From positions 1,054,001-1,118,000 of the forward strand of contig BROG01000130.1 of NCBI GenBank assembly GCA_030159075.1: a stretch of DNA of 64,000 bases, in the 5' to 3' direction. Source of the DNA: Atrina japonica (Eukaryota > Mollusca > Bivalvia > Pterioida > Pinnidae). The translations under genes were made by a program, and so were the position numbers. This document shows, one piece after another, positions 39,557-51,564 of the stretch (position 1 is its first letter; each line of letters starts with the position of its first letter). A model generated the notes under the pieces. It had not been told where the DNA came from and searched no databases. It was given only the letters and a program-made list of their open reading frames with translations.

Positions 39557-39771
39557 CAGTGTTCTCATTAAGATTTTGGAAGTAGGGGGGTACAGAAATG
39601 ATGACCAGGGGTCTGGGCCCGCCAAAGACATACATGTACATTTGATGCAGATATTGATATATGGTTTACTATTTTTTTACGATGCAGAAATCTCATAGAG
39701 CTCTGGCATAATTTTTACAATATACTAAGGCAGTTGATTTAGCGGGCTGCTGGCTCTTATCAAGAACACTG
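39557..39771. mobile_element. 215-bp hAT-like MITE
   Basis: The left end CAGTGTTCTCATTAAGA and right end TCTTATCAAGAACACTG are inverted repeats. Flanking 8-mers are similar but not identical. The internal part has GGGGGG and AGCGGGCTGCTGG. Confidence 0.6.
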
Positions 39772-39864
39772 GTAATATTGAACAGCTATAAGATTAAGAT
39801 GTATACATTTCCAAGTACGTACAGTAAACCCTGTCCTAAAAATTATAAGTACATACAAAGCAGT

Positions 39865-40905
39865 GAAAGCACTAAAACAACATCGTATATCCTACTCCTA
39901 GGGTGTCGGATCTATACAAATAGATACAAGTCCTGAATTATATAAAGCACTAAAACAACATCGTATATCCTAGGATGTCGGATCTATACAAATAGATACA
40001 AGTCCTGAATTACAAAAAGCACTAAAACAACATCGTATATCCTAGGGTGTCGGATCTATACAAATAGATACAAGTCCTGAATTATATAAAGCACTTAAAC
40101 AACATCGTATATCCTAGGATGTCGGATCTATACAAATAGATACAAGTCCTGAATTACAAAAAGCACTAAAACAACATCGTATATCCTAGGGTGTCGGATC
40201 TATACAAATAGATACAAATCCTGAATTACATTAAGCACTAAAACAACATCGTATATCCTAGGGTGTCGGATCTATACAAATAGATACAAGTCCTGAATTA
40301 CAAAAAGCACTAAAAAAACATCGTATATCCTAGGGTGTCGGATCTATACAAATAGATACAAGTCCTGAATTATATAAAGCACTAAAACAACATCGTATAT
40401 CCTAGGATGTCGGATCTATACAAATAGATACAAGTCCTGAATTACAAAAAGCACTAAAACAACATTGTATATCCTAGGGTGTCGGATCTATACAAATAGA
40501 TACAAATCCTGAATTACATTAAGCACTAAAACAACATCGTATATCCTAGGATGTCGGATCTATACAAATAGATACAAGTCCTGAATTACAAAAAGCACTA
40601 AAACAACATCGTATATCCTAGGGTGTCGGATCTATACAAATAGATACAAATCCTGAATTACAAAAAGCACTAAAACAACATCATATATCCTAGGGTGTTG
40701 GATCTATACAAATAGATACAAGTCCTGAATTACATAAAGCACTAAAACAACATCGTATATCCTAGGGTGTCGGATCTATACAAATAGATACAAGTCCTGA
40801 ATTACATTAAGCACTAAAACAACATCGTATATATATGTATCCTAGGATGTCGAATCTATACAAATAGATACAAGTCCTGAATTACATAAAGCACTAAAAT
40901 TACTA
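39865..40905. repeat. 72-bp satellite, about 14 copies
   Basis: The unit starts GCACTAAAACAACATCGTAT, continues ATCCTAGGGTGTCGGATCTA, then TACAAATAGATACAAGTCCT and GAATTACAAA. Copies are 95% or more alike, so amplification is recent. Alternation of ATATAA/ACAAAA and AGGG/AGGA variants suggests a higher-order dimer in the left half. Confidence 0.95.
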
Positions 40906-42735
40906 ACAACACAGACAAAAATGTAATCAAATTCTTGGGACGACCTGTCCCTTCCTCAGGACCTGAATGTCTTTTGATAAATAATATATGTATTTATACA
41001 CACACACACATGTTTATTATATACATGTGTGATATGTGTATACATGCTTATTGTTGCTCCATTAATAGATATTTACATGTATATAACTACTTGATTGTAG
41101 TTTACTTTTATATGGCCATCAGGTTTGAAAGAATCCTGATAGACCCTGCTGTCAATGGGCATATGAGCCAATTCCCCTGGAACTCACATAGTTCCGCACT
41201 CCGCCTTGGTGATAGCTTACTACAAACTGCATCCACAGAATTGAAAATCAAATATCATTCTGGTGAGTCTGAGAATAGTAAGCACGCCACAAATTGTAAT
41301 GATACTTAAAAGTCACCCCCCAATATATAATTTTGGCAGAATATTTATAGTAACCCAGGGATTTTCCACCTTTCCGTAGTGGCCGAAGTAAAGTTACATT
41401 CCCAATGGAAAAAACTGCAATTTTCTTCAATCTGCAGTCGAAATTTCCCAACTGAAGTCGAATAACAATGAATTTGAAGAGATTCTTGCATTTTCAAACA
41501 GTTTTGTGTACTTTAGATTTCCCGATTTCAATAAAAGATTGCTAAAATTCACAATTCAACAGGCCAAGGCCACATTCCCAAAAGAGTGGAAAATCATTGT
41601 AACCAACATTTAAGATGTGAAAGAAACAAAAATCACGTAAATCATATTATACACATTACAATTATTGCTGTCTTCAAGTACAGTAATATCTTGTCTTGAT
41701 GTTTTTTTTAAATATCTGTTGAAAATCACCGATGCCTGAAGATGGTATCTTGGGTTTTCAGTGGTTGTTTATCAGCCAATGTATATGATGTATCAACATT
41801 TTATATGGCTTTGCACAGCTATACAATTCACATGTACATATAAATTCATATACATGTACAATGATTAAAAAAAAGAACATGATGTTGGATGCAGTAAAAT
41901 AAAATGTGGTCAATATATGCATGAAAATAATAATAAAAAAAAACAACACACTATGGCTGACAGAATTGAACAGATCCGAGCAACCTGACCATCTTGGCTC
42001 TAAAAATCTACACATGTAATAAACGATAATCATTGTCCTATCTAACTTCTTCATTATATGAAAGGATCCCTTCAACAATTTTAACATAATTTTCATAGAA
42101 ATTTAAATGAACAAGTTTATAAGGGATCTGTTGCTTAAAATGACTTACTATCCCTTTCTGACACAGAGCAAAATCTTACTTGTAAATGGAATGAAGAAAT
42201 GGAATCAACACTTTAAAATGACAAAGACATTCACTCAATACTAACAGTATTGAAAATGTGTGGCATTCCATAAAACCCTAACTTGGCCATCAAATAGAAG
42301 ATATTAAAAATATCACACATCTTTTCTGTTTCACAGAAAAATCTGGATCTCTGCACTCGCAACATGATTAAAACTGTATTTGAATTAACCTCTAACAAAC
42401 TGAAGGCAGTAATTAAAGCTAAAAGCTATAACAGTAAATATCGTAAAAGGTAAGTCCAAAGAGTTATCATATGTTGCTAAATTTTGATTTTGTAAAGCCC
42501 CCTCGCATATCAAGGAGCATGAGGTCGTGGTCTACTTTTCATACTTTATTATGGTCATATACTGTAGGTCTGGGCAAGATAAACATGCTGGAATAGGATC
42601 TTTTTCATCTGTTTTGTTTTCTTTTTTTTTTATTTCTAGTGATCCTGCTTTAACTCCATCCATTAAATAGGGCCTACTCCTGAAAGCTGATTAATTAAAT
42701 AATTCAAATTTATCTACTTTAACTTGTAAAATCAT
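40906..42735. other. intergenic, no recognised gene
   Basis: Open frames at 40935-41309 (plus) and 41758-42096 (minus) show no family motif. The stretch 41130-41230 has a more even base composition and could be a decayed coding fragment, but I cannot assign it. Confidence 0.4.
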
Positions 42736-43374
42736 GGCTCGATGAGGAGGGCTGGTGTGGGTATTTAACCCTCTTTGCTCTTGAAATAATGTTTATGAAT
42801 AGAATTTCTTCAATGATGGGTCTCAGATCAGCTGTATTGTCCTTCGGCTATCGCTCAAGCCAATCTGACCCAATATGACATATGGCATAATACAGGATAA
42901 GTATTAGATAGAGGTATGTCTAAGTTTGATAGTATGGGTTTGCATATCTATTCATGGTCCAGGAACTTAACAGTTGTCAGAAGTACAATAGATTCCCCAA
43001 ATTATGTGAATATTATTGATAACTTTCTGTGGCTGGTAGTAAGTTGCCTTTTTCAGAAAAATAACTTCATCTTCCAAGACGACAATGCACCCGCACATCG
43101 AGGGCTAACTGTGAAAAAGTTTATGGAAGAAAATGAAATAAATCAGATGGAATGGCCTCCCCAAAGCCCAGACTTAATGTAAATATTATCAAATACATTC
43201 GGAGATATTTAAACTGAAACTGAAAAAAAGGCCTATAAAAACACGACATCTGTTTTACGCAATTAGGTCAGTGTGGGCGGAAATGCCTTTAGATTTCATG
43301 AAAACTCTATGAATCTATTCCAGATCAGTTGTCAGGAGTCATTACAGCCAAAGGATGTATTACCAAGTATTAGG
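42736..43374 (+). pseudogene. broken Tc1-type transposase fragment
   Basis: The C-terminal half of a Tc1-like DDE transposase. FIFQDDNAPAHRG carries the second catalytic Asp, followed by EWPPQSPDLM where the family has the third acidic residue region. After several stops and shifts, ESIPDQLSGVITAKGCITKY gives the typical C-terminus and a stop. Frame changes are seen near 42900 and after 43182. The N-terminal half and terminal repeats are not recognisable, so it cannot be active. Confidence 0.8.
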
Positions 43375-45008
43375 TAAGTTATAACCTTACTTTGCTAACA
43401 ATAAATCAGCTTTAAAAAACCCATTCAAAAATATGGTCAGTAAACGACATCATGAAAATTGTACTCATTTATGGCACGTCATTGTATATTAAAACATCTA
43501 TACACAATCGGGGGGTTCTAAATTTCTAAATTTTCGAAACCAAAATCAAATCACCAAAAGCTAAAAAAAATAATGGCCTCTTTACCTTATATCCATATTA
43601 TATTATAACCTGATGGGATGTAGTCTCATGAACCCTTTCTTGAATGACCTGGACACATTCAAATTTTAGGTAATAAAGAATAAGGACATCAAATTTATAC
43701 TGACAAGAATAGTGTTGTTCTTTCTTGTTATCCTACCTACGAATATCTAGTGGGGAATAAAAAAAATTTTTCCAATAAAGATTGTCATGATCGAAAATTA
43801 AGTAGAATCATCCACAAGATTATCAAGAAATTAAGGTGCCTGTCACGTTTTGTGAATTGGATTATACCTATGTCAGCGAAATACTTCTGAAGCTAATTCA
43901 TTTCCAGAGATAGTTGTATGTCACTGCAATACCAAACGGCATATTTTATGGTAATTAATTTGTTGGTAAACACATGTATACTTTCATAAATAATTATACA
44001 ATCAAACAGGCGATGGGCACGAGTCAGCTAAAACATGGGTACAAGTCAATCAATTTACTTAGGTACGAGTTGTGATGGATACGAGATGACAATAACCCAT
44101 ATGCTGAACTTATTCACCTGAGGTTGCCTTCAATATTACGCAACTCCGTTTGTATTCATTGTCATTACGAGTAAAAATGATTTTTTGATCTTCAAACTCA
44201 GATTGCTAGAAAACAGTTAATCACATAATTTTATATAAGCATTTTGCAAAGCACATAATTAAAAAAAAATTAACAACCATGCTGAGCGTACACTGTTTGT
44301 TGGTCATGGGCCTTTAACGTTAAGTTTAAGGTGACAATGTCATGTTAAAATGTGTAATTTAACAATTAGTTGTAAAAATTCTGACACCGACTAAGATTTT
44401 ATACTGAGGATTACGTATTATTATACGTATTTTCATAATGCCTATATGTCATGTAAATCAACGTTTAAGACTGACAGTGACAACATGGCCATGACAAAGC
44501 CGGAAAATTGCAATGACTGAATGAGTTGGCCCTAATTTTAGTATCACTGGAAGTTACAATGCTTACAGTTTCTTTCTTAATCTTATGTTCAGCAATCACT
44601 GACTGTCAACAAAATTTAGATTCTGTAACTATTATTATAAGATCTAAACTTCGAATGACTGTTATCTTGCTGTTATTAAAAGTAAACAAACCTACCTCTC
44701 TGCCACGCTGCTTGAAGAATGAATGTTGTTTTGGTCTGGTCTTTTCCTATAATCCTAGGTTTGGCCTTGACCTTGATAATCTCGGCAGAACCTCGATACT
44801 TGCTATTAGGTCACGTAAACATGTTTACCTCGCGGAATCAGGAAATACATAACTGTAAAGTGTATTATTTCACAAATTATTATGATTATGATACTTACAG
44901 TATTTCAATTGGAAACAGTGGCGTTTTTACGTTAAAAATTTTAACCAGAGATGTTATGAGTTACACGTTACATTTATATACGATTTCTTCACATCGACAT
45001 ATACGTGA
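43375..45008. other. intergenic, weakly CpG-enriched, possible 5' UTR exon
   Basis: No conserved coding sequence. On the minus strand a donor-like GAGAG|gtaggt at about 44694 follows a stretch (44700-44830) with more CG dinucleotides than its surroundings. It could be a non-coding first exon of EEF2K or an unrelated transcript; this is a guess from composition. Confidence 0.25.
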
Positions 45009-45089
45009 GGTAGCGTGGCCGAGTGGTCTAAGGCGCTGGTTTTAGGCACCAGTCTCATTGAGGCGTGGGTTCGAATCCCACCGCTGCCA
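45009..45089 (+). tRNA. tRNA-Leu (anticodon UAG)
   Basis: The full cloverleaf can be folded: acceptor GGTAGCG/CGCTGCC with one G-U pair, D arm TGGCCGAGTGGTCTAAGGC containing the A box, anticodon stem CTGGT/ACCAG with loop TTTAGGC giving anticodon TAG, a class II variable arm CTC-ATT-GAG, and T arm GTGGGTTCGAATCCCAC containing the B box. Discriminator base A. A T-rich run follows at 45096-45102 as pol III terminator. Uninterrupted and apparently functional. Confidence 0.97.
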
Positions 45090-45095
45090 TTAATT

Positions 45096-45102
45096 TTTTT
45101 CC
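45096..45102 (+). terminator. pol III T-run terminator of tRNA-Leu
   Basis: A run of seven T starting a few bases after the tRNA 3' end, as expected for RNA polymerase III termination. Confidence 0.75.
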
Positions 45103-45343
45103 TTTCCCATAGAATAAGAGTTAGTCTAGACTGCGTTCATGTTCAGCTATAGGCCTAAATGGCATTCCTCATATGACGTCACAAATATAAAACCTCTCAG
45201 ATACCAAAATGATGTGATGTTTCCCAACATTTCTTCTTTTCCTATTATTTGGAATTCAAATTCCCACATTTTTGTTTATAATGTTCATATAGTGACAGTG
45301 CCATCAGACGGTAAATATTAAACCATGAGGTCTTTCACCCCCA

Positions 45344-45534
45344 TACTTGCCAAGTTTCCCCCATAAATAGGGAGACTCCTTACTTTTATGTAAAATTTCG
45401 ATAATTTCTTTAAGAAAAATGGATATTTCCCCATGAAAAATTTAACTTTCCCTATTAATTCTTACTAAAATTAAGAGTCTCCCCATGAGATTGAAAAATC
45501 CCCCAAATTAAAATTTGTCAAGGTTGGCAAGTCT
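45344..45534 (+). mobile_element. ACTTGCCA MITE, copy 1
   Basis: Starts ACTTGCCAAGTTTCCCCCAT and ends AAGGTTGGCAAGTCT. It contains a long imperfect foldback: AAATAGGGAGACTCCTTA pairs with TTAAGAGTCTCCCCATGAG. About 190 bp, no coding capacity. Confidence 0.8.
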
Positions 45535-46344
45535 GCACCTCTTCTGTGGTGGTTCAAACCCCATTCACTGGAACCCAAGTTTAGTTTGTGAGAAAGTTTG
45601 CCATACTTGCTGAAGGCCAGTGATCTCTTCTTAAGTACACTGTAACAGAATTCTCTTCTCCATAAACTGATAAAGATTGAACCAGAAAATGTGTGGCATA
45701 AACACCATTTTCATGATAAATAATTCATACAGCAGTTATCTCTTTCCCCATGAAAAATGGTTTGTACCATTTGTAATTGTGTAGTGACAGTAGGTTTGAC
45801 TAACAAACAGAAGGTCTCAGGTTGGCCTACCAGGTAATGCCTCAGGCTTAAAATAAGGTAGTGACTTTTCCTTCCCTAGGGTTCACCATAAGAAGTGAAA
45901 GTCACAGTTCTTAAGGAAGAGACTTGTAACTAGATCCTGAGTCACATAAAGGAACCCTCACTATATTGGCATTAGTCCATAGCACAGGTTTAAAGTAGCA
46001 CTTCACCTAAAGCTGGTGACATCTCCACATCACTGAAAAAATTCTTGGCAGTATGTAAGACAACAAAATGAGAAGAAAATGGTTTGATTATACACAAAAA
46101 CTAGTTAATATGATTTGGGGGAATATTCCACTTAAACTTTAAAAAATCCAAAATTCATTTTTTTTAATCAACTATTTACAAAAGCAATCACTGCCATTGC
46201 AGTATGAAAATTAATTAAGTCTCTTGTAAGGCTGTAAGAACTTGCAGACACATCCTTTATGATGATTCCATATTGTAGACGGGTAAACTCTTGAAAAGAT
46301 TTTCAAACTTTTTATGAAATTTACATTGTCTGTAGTATAAAATC

Positions 46345-46715
46345 TCCAACAATCTCAGACTTAATTTCATCTTTTCCTCTAGGAGAGTTTTGTTTATTTG
46401 CTTTATATAAGAATATATTTCTCCTACAATCTCAAGACTTTATTTCATCATTTCCTCTAGGAGTGTTTTGTTGATTTGCTTTATAAAAGAATATATTTTC
46501 CTACAATCTCAGACTTGATTTCAACTTTTTTCTCGTTGAGTGTTTTGTTGATTTGCTTTGTATAAGAATATATTTCTCCAACAATCTCAAGACTTTATTT
46601 CATCTTTTCCTCTAGGAGAGTTTTGTTGATTTGCTTTATATAAGAAAATATTTCTCCTACAATCTCAAGACATTTCATGTTTTTCTCTAGGAGTGTTTTG
46701 ATGATTTGCTTTAAT
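46345..46715. repeat. five copies of a 75-80-bp repeat
   Basis: The unit contains ACAATCTCAGACTTAATTTC, CCTCTAGGAGAGTTTTGT and GCTTTATATAAGAATATATT. It runs directly into the second ACTTGCCA MITE; a further AATATAAGAATATATCATTT just beyond the MITE suggests the MITE inserted within the array. Confidence 0.85.
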
Positions 46716-46716
46716 C

Positions 46717-46912
46717 AGACTTGCCAACCTTGAAAAATTTTCATGGGGGAGGTTTTTCAATCTCATAGGGGAGACTCTATACTTTTTTTTATAAGAATTA
46801 ATAGGAAAATCAAAATTTTTCAAGGGGGAGATATGCATTTTTCTTGAAGAAATTATAAAAATTTTACATAAAAAATAAGGAGTCTCCCTATTTATGGAGG
46901 AGACTTGGCAAG
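46717..46912 (-). mobile_element. ACTTGCCA MITE, copy 2, inverted
   Basis: The same element as at 45344-45534 in the opposite orientation: starts AGACTTGCCAACCTTGAAAA and ends GGAGGAGACTTGGCAAG. It shares GGGGAGACTC and AAGGAGTCTCCCTATTTATG with copy 1. Inserted in the 75-80-bp array. Confidence 0.8.
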
Positions 46913-47132
46913 AATTCTTAATATAAGAATATATCATTTCATGGTCCTTTTTTATTCCTACAGTATAAACTTGAATCTTTTTATAGAGTATCTCATATTT
47001 TTTTTGTGTTGGAAATTTTATTACTTGTAATAGCATTGCAATACAAGAAGTGTTCTAATGTCCGTTACTGAATGAAAAAGTTTGTAAATTAAAGCAATTT
47101 AGGTACCTGTGGGTAAGAATGTTAGCAAAATT

Positions 47133-48460
47133 GGCCTACCCAGTTATAAGAAACAGCAAAAACATCAAAACTTATTTTGGCAACTTAACTTCATAACATT
47201 TATGAATGACTGATTTAGAAAACCTATGAACAATATTTTCAACAGGATCTTGGAACAATTTTAGTTTGTACCTCTACTGAAGCATATTACTGCCATGTGT
47301 ACAAAAAACATTATCTTGAAATTTCCAGTTGTCATCTCAAACTTTTAAGTTATTATCTATAAATTTCGAAATATTATGTCTAAATTTCGAAATAACTATC
47401 TAAATATTTTGAGATAATAATCTTGAAATTTCAAGTTATATCTTGAAAATTTTAAGTTATTTTCTCCAAAATTTGAGTTATTTATTTACTTTGATGTTTT
47501 GGAGTGGTATAAATAGATGCATCTAGTTTTGGTCGGCACAACAATGTTGGTAGGAGACCTACCGTATGTGAAGCCAATGAAATTTATTCTAATCTTGAAG
47601 TAAGTCAATAAACCTTAGTAATTAGTGTCTACGGCATCTAGAATGCCGTGCATAATGTTAGATTTTATTTGCCTAAATCTTACATATGCATGTATCTAAA
47701 ACATGGGAGAAAAATAATCAAACCCTACCTTGAGATTATAACAAAGGAATCTCAATCCGAGGGCAAGAATCTTGTATGGCAAACCCGAGAAATTCTATGT
47801 CATAAATTGTATTGTGACATAAGAATGTGTGTGGCTTGTCATCCACTCCCCTATGGATGACTGGCTGATCATTCTGAACTAGTTATAAGGATATCTCTGT
47901 GAATATGGGAAAATAACATTTCCGTAATGAATGACCTCTCAAATTTTCGAGATAACAACTTGAAATTTCAAGATAATATATTGAAAATTCTGGAAAATAT
48001 CTAAAAATTTCAAGATAATAACACAAAATTTTGAGATAATATCTTGAAATTTCAAGATAATAACAAAATTTCAATGACCTTAAAAACAAATCTTAGGTCC
48101 ACTTTATGAAAGTTACTGTCTAATTGGTCGCAAATCCTTATTCCTTGTAAAATGGTCAGACGTTGTAAGGCCAAGTCTAAGAATTAGAAATTTCCATATA
48201 ATGGGTTCCGGAGCTAAAGCAAATAGTCATAACACAAAATAAACCAATTCTTCAGGTATAGTTTGTATAAAAAGCCATGTGATGCAAAGTCACTGACAAG
48301 GACAATTCTTATATTTATATACATATATACAAATAATGGGGACATTTAAAGTAACAAACAGTAAATGACTTTTATCAAGAACATGAACACTTTAAAAACT
48401 TTGTAAAACACAAGAGAGACAATCATTTCATAATCTGTAAATCTTACAATCATGCAGCTG
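47133..48460. repeat. 1.33-kb tandem duplication, copy A
   Basis: Runs from GGCCTACCCAGTTATAAG to CAATCATGCAGCTG and is followed directly by copy B. Inside lies a foldback-like element (about 47315-48075) whose two arms are tandem, mutually inverted repeats of ATCTTGAAATTTCAAGATAA. Its centre holds a 70-codon open frame (47648-47860, plus strand) starting MHNVRFYLPKSYIC, with no recognised family. Confidence 0.95.
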
Positions 48461-49791
48461 GGCCTACCCAGTTATAAGAAACAGCAAAAACATCAAAACT
48501 TATTTTGGCAACTTAACTTCATAACATTTATGAATGACTGATTTAGAAAACCTATGAACAATATTTTCAACAGGATCTTGGAACAATTTTAGTTTGTACC
48601 TCTACTGAAGCATATTACTGCCATGTGTACAAAAAACATTATCTTGAAATTTCCAGTTGTCATCTCAAACTTTTAAGTTATTATCTATAAATTTCGAAAT
48701 ATTATGTCTAAATTTCGAAATAACTATCTAAATATTTTGAGATAATAATCTTGAAATTTCAAGTTATATCTTGAAAAATTTTAAGTTATTTTCTCCAAAA
48801 TTTGAGTTATTTATTTACTTTGATGTTTTGGAGTGGTATAAATAGATGCATCTAGTTTTGGTCGGCACACAACAATGTTGGTAGGAGACCTACCGTATGT
48901 GAAGCCAATGAAATTTATTCTAATTTTGAAGTAAGTCAATAAACCTTAGTAATTAGTGTCTACGGCATCTAGAATGCCGTGCATAATGTTAGATTTTATT
49001 TGCCTAAATCTTACATATGCATGTATCTAAAACATGGGAGAAAAATAATCAAACCCTACCTTGAGATTATAACAAAGGAATCTCAATCCGAGGGCAAGAA
49101 TCTTGTATGGCAAACCCGAGAAATTCTATGTCATAAATTGTATTGTGACATAAGAATGTGTGTGGCTTGTCATCCACTCCCCTATGGATGACTGGCTGAT
49201 CATTCTGAACTAGTTATAAGGATATCTCTGTGAATATGGGAAAATAACATTTCCGTAATGAATGACCTCTCAAATTTTCGAGATAACAACTTGAAATTTC
49301 AAGATAATATATTGAAAATTCTGGAAAATATCTAAAAATTTCAAGATAATAACACAAAATTTTGAGATAATATCTTGAAATTTCAAGATAATAACAAAAT
49401 TTCAATGACCTTAAAAACAAATCTTAGGTCCACTTTATGAAAGTTACTGTCTAATTGGTCGCAAATCCTTATTCCTTGTAAAATGGTCAGACGTTGTAAG
49501 GCCAAGTCTAAGAATTAGAAATTTCCATATAATGGGTTCCGGAGCTAAAGCAAATAGTCATAACACAAAATAAACCAATTCTTCAGGTATAGTTTGTATA
49601 AAAAGCCATGTGATGCAAAGTCACTGACAAGGACAATTCTTATATTTATATACATATATACAAATAATGGGGACATTTAAAGTAACAAACAGTAAATGAC
49701 TTTTATCAAGAACATGAACACTTTAAAAACTTTGTAAAACACAAGAGAGACAATCATTTCATAATCTGTAAATCTTACAATCATGCAGCTG
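48461..49791. repeat. 1.33-kb tandem duplication, copy B
   Basis: Same as copy A except for a 1-nt insertion near 48775, a 2-nt insertion near 48868 and a C-to-T change near 48923, so it is well over 99% identical. The 70-codon frame recurs unchanged at 48979-49191. This is either a very recent duplication or an assembly duplicate. Confidence 0.95.
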
Positions 49792-50273
49792 GGTTGTCTG
49801 TAGCTCTGCAATTAAGTCACAGATCCCTGTGCTAACATTTATACTCACTCAAATCAATAGATATTATGGTCTAATGTCATAATTTGGGAGTGAACAAGTT
49901 AATGTTGCATGTAAAATTATTATGAAATTTGGATTCTAAATAATACACCCCTGAATTTTTTCAGTAGACTTGACCATTCTTTGAAATGGACAGGTCCAAA
50001 TGTGTCTTTAGGGGTTCATGAGTTAAATAAAGTACTATTATGAGTTTGGCAATGCGTTGATCACATAACCATTTCTATGTGTACAAAGTGTTTATATCAA
50101 TTCATATCTACAATTATGTTAACTGTTGGATGAGAGGTTTGTATACCATTGTTATTGCGATTGCTATCATTGAGATCACCAACATTTTACATACAAAGTA
50201 CAAGATGAATAATTACATCCACTAATTCCATATCACGTAATATTTTAGAAAGGAAATCGACAATAATGAAATC
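49792..50273. other. 3' flank of the Gln-rich gene
   Basis: AT-rich sequence, probably containing the 3' UTR of the gene at 50274-63169. No canonical AATAAA on the minus strand is evident close to the stop. Confidence 0.4.
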
Positions 50274-50446
50274 TCAGTCTGAATCAGAGTTCTCATAATG
50301 AACTAAGTTTGACTTCTTTTGAATTTTGTAATCTGTCAATCCTTCACCCCATTTTAATGGCTTCACATGACTTAGTGTTGTTGATGTGTAAGGCTGATAT
50401 TCCATGTCCTCTTCTTCCCATATAGAATTTTTTTTAGCTGGTGAAG
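50274..50446 (-). CDS. Gln-rich gene last exon
   Basis: Encodes (P)SPAKKNSIWEEEDMEYQPYT, then STTLSHVKPLKWGEGLTDYK and IQKKSNLVHYENSDSD, ending at TGA (50274-50276). Acceptor tttcattgcag|CT completes the split Pro codon. It looks more conserved in composition than the Gln region; it may be a short functional tail motif. Confidence 0.88.
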
Positions 50447-50779
50447 CTGCAATGAAAACAAAAAATGGAGGTGAAGAAATGAAAATCACCAAGCTTTGGA
50501 TGAATGTGAAATGATATAGGGGGCTACATGTCAATAGAATCAGTTAAATTGTAAAACTGGGACAAGCATATTTTTGTTTCAATATTTCAAGAAGAGATTG
50601 AAAAGGCTTTGTGAGTTACCCGATTTCCTATCCTATAGACCTATTCAGGATTAGTTCAATCCAACAACCCTTACTCCAATTATGATACGATTAGCTGAGG
50701 GATAATTGAAAAATTTGACAAATTCACAACACAAACAACACAAATCATGACCATGGAATGCAAATACTAAAGAAGGTCA

Positions 50780-51040
50780 ATAATAACTCAGGTGACCTAA
50801 AGGACTGTCACAAAGAAGAATCGAATATTGTTAGCCTAGGTGACAAATGCAATAGATATGATCCAGACAAATAGAATCAATGATAATGGTCCAGAAAATT
50901 ATAATCAACAAAGGGGAATAACTCTAAAAATAAGGGTGGTCTGAGTGCAATTTTTGTATGCAACTCTTGATCTACTTTAGATGCATACCTCAACACAATA
51001 TGGTGAACCTAGGTGACAAATGTAAAAGATATGGTCCAGA
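50780..51040. repeat. mollusc-type dispersed repeat fragment
   Basis: Contains ACTCAGGTGACCTAAAGGAC and GGGGAATAACTCTAAAAATA, plus two related segments CTAGGTGACAAATGCAATAG (about 50837) and CTAGGTGACAAATGTAAAAG (about 51010). It lies in the last intron of the Gln-rich gene. Confidence 0.5.
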
Positions 51041-51257
51041 AAATACAAAGATGTTTCTATTTACATTTGTTTTTCTATATAATGAATCACAGTACTGCTG
51101 ACCATCAAAATATCAACTCAATTCTGCTTACAAAAAAAAAAAGAAGTTATCCACAGATAGTATTAATTGTACATGTATTTTGGTGTGCCACATCTTTTAT
51201 AAGGTCTGAAATGTTCTTATCTATGATTTATGCAGAAACATATATATCAAGAGACAA

Positions 51258-51562
51258 ACCAACAAATTCTCTGGAACTGAAGTCATTACAATACAAAATA
51301 AATAACCAACAGATTCCAGGACATTGAAGTCATTGCAATACTGAATAGATAACTCACAAATTCTCTGACATCAAATTCATTATACCGTAATACCAAATAA
51401 ATAACCCACAAATTCCAAGTCATTGAAGTCATACATGTTATAACACCTAATAAATAACCAACAAATTCTCTGACACCGGAGTATTTATAATAGAAAATAA
51501 CCAACCCAATTATAATCTTTCTGTGAAGTTTAATCAATACACAATGAGTAACTCTGACACCT
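51258..51562. repeat. 48-50-bp array beginning at the main exon's donor
   Basis: About six diverged units; on the minus strand they read GTGTCAGAGAATTTGTTGGT followed by TATTTATTAGG, or variants with TTGGAATCTGTTGG. The first intron bases after the donor, GTAGGTGTCAGAG, align with the unit start, so the array begins at the 5' splice site. Confidence 0.7.
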
Positions 51563-51564
51563 AC

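Noticed and set aside
44526..45045. Overlapping 108-codon frames on the plus strand near the tRNA
   Set aside because: Hydrophobic start looks like a signal peptide, but the frame shows no conserved domain and the second one runs into the tRNA gene.
47648..47860. 70-codon frame as a real gene
   Set aside because: Identical in both copies only because the duplication is recent; no recognisable motif. Kept as part of the foldback-like element rather than as a gene.
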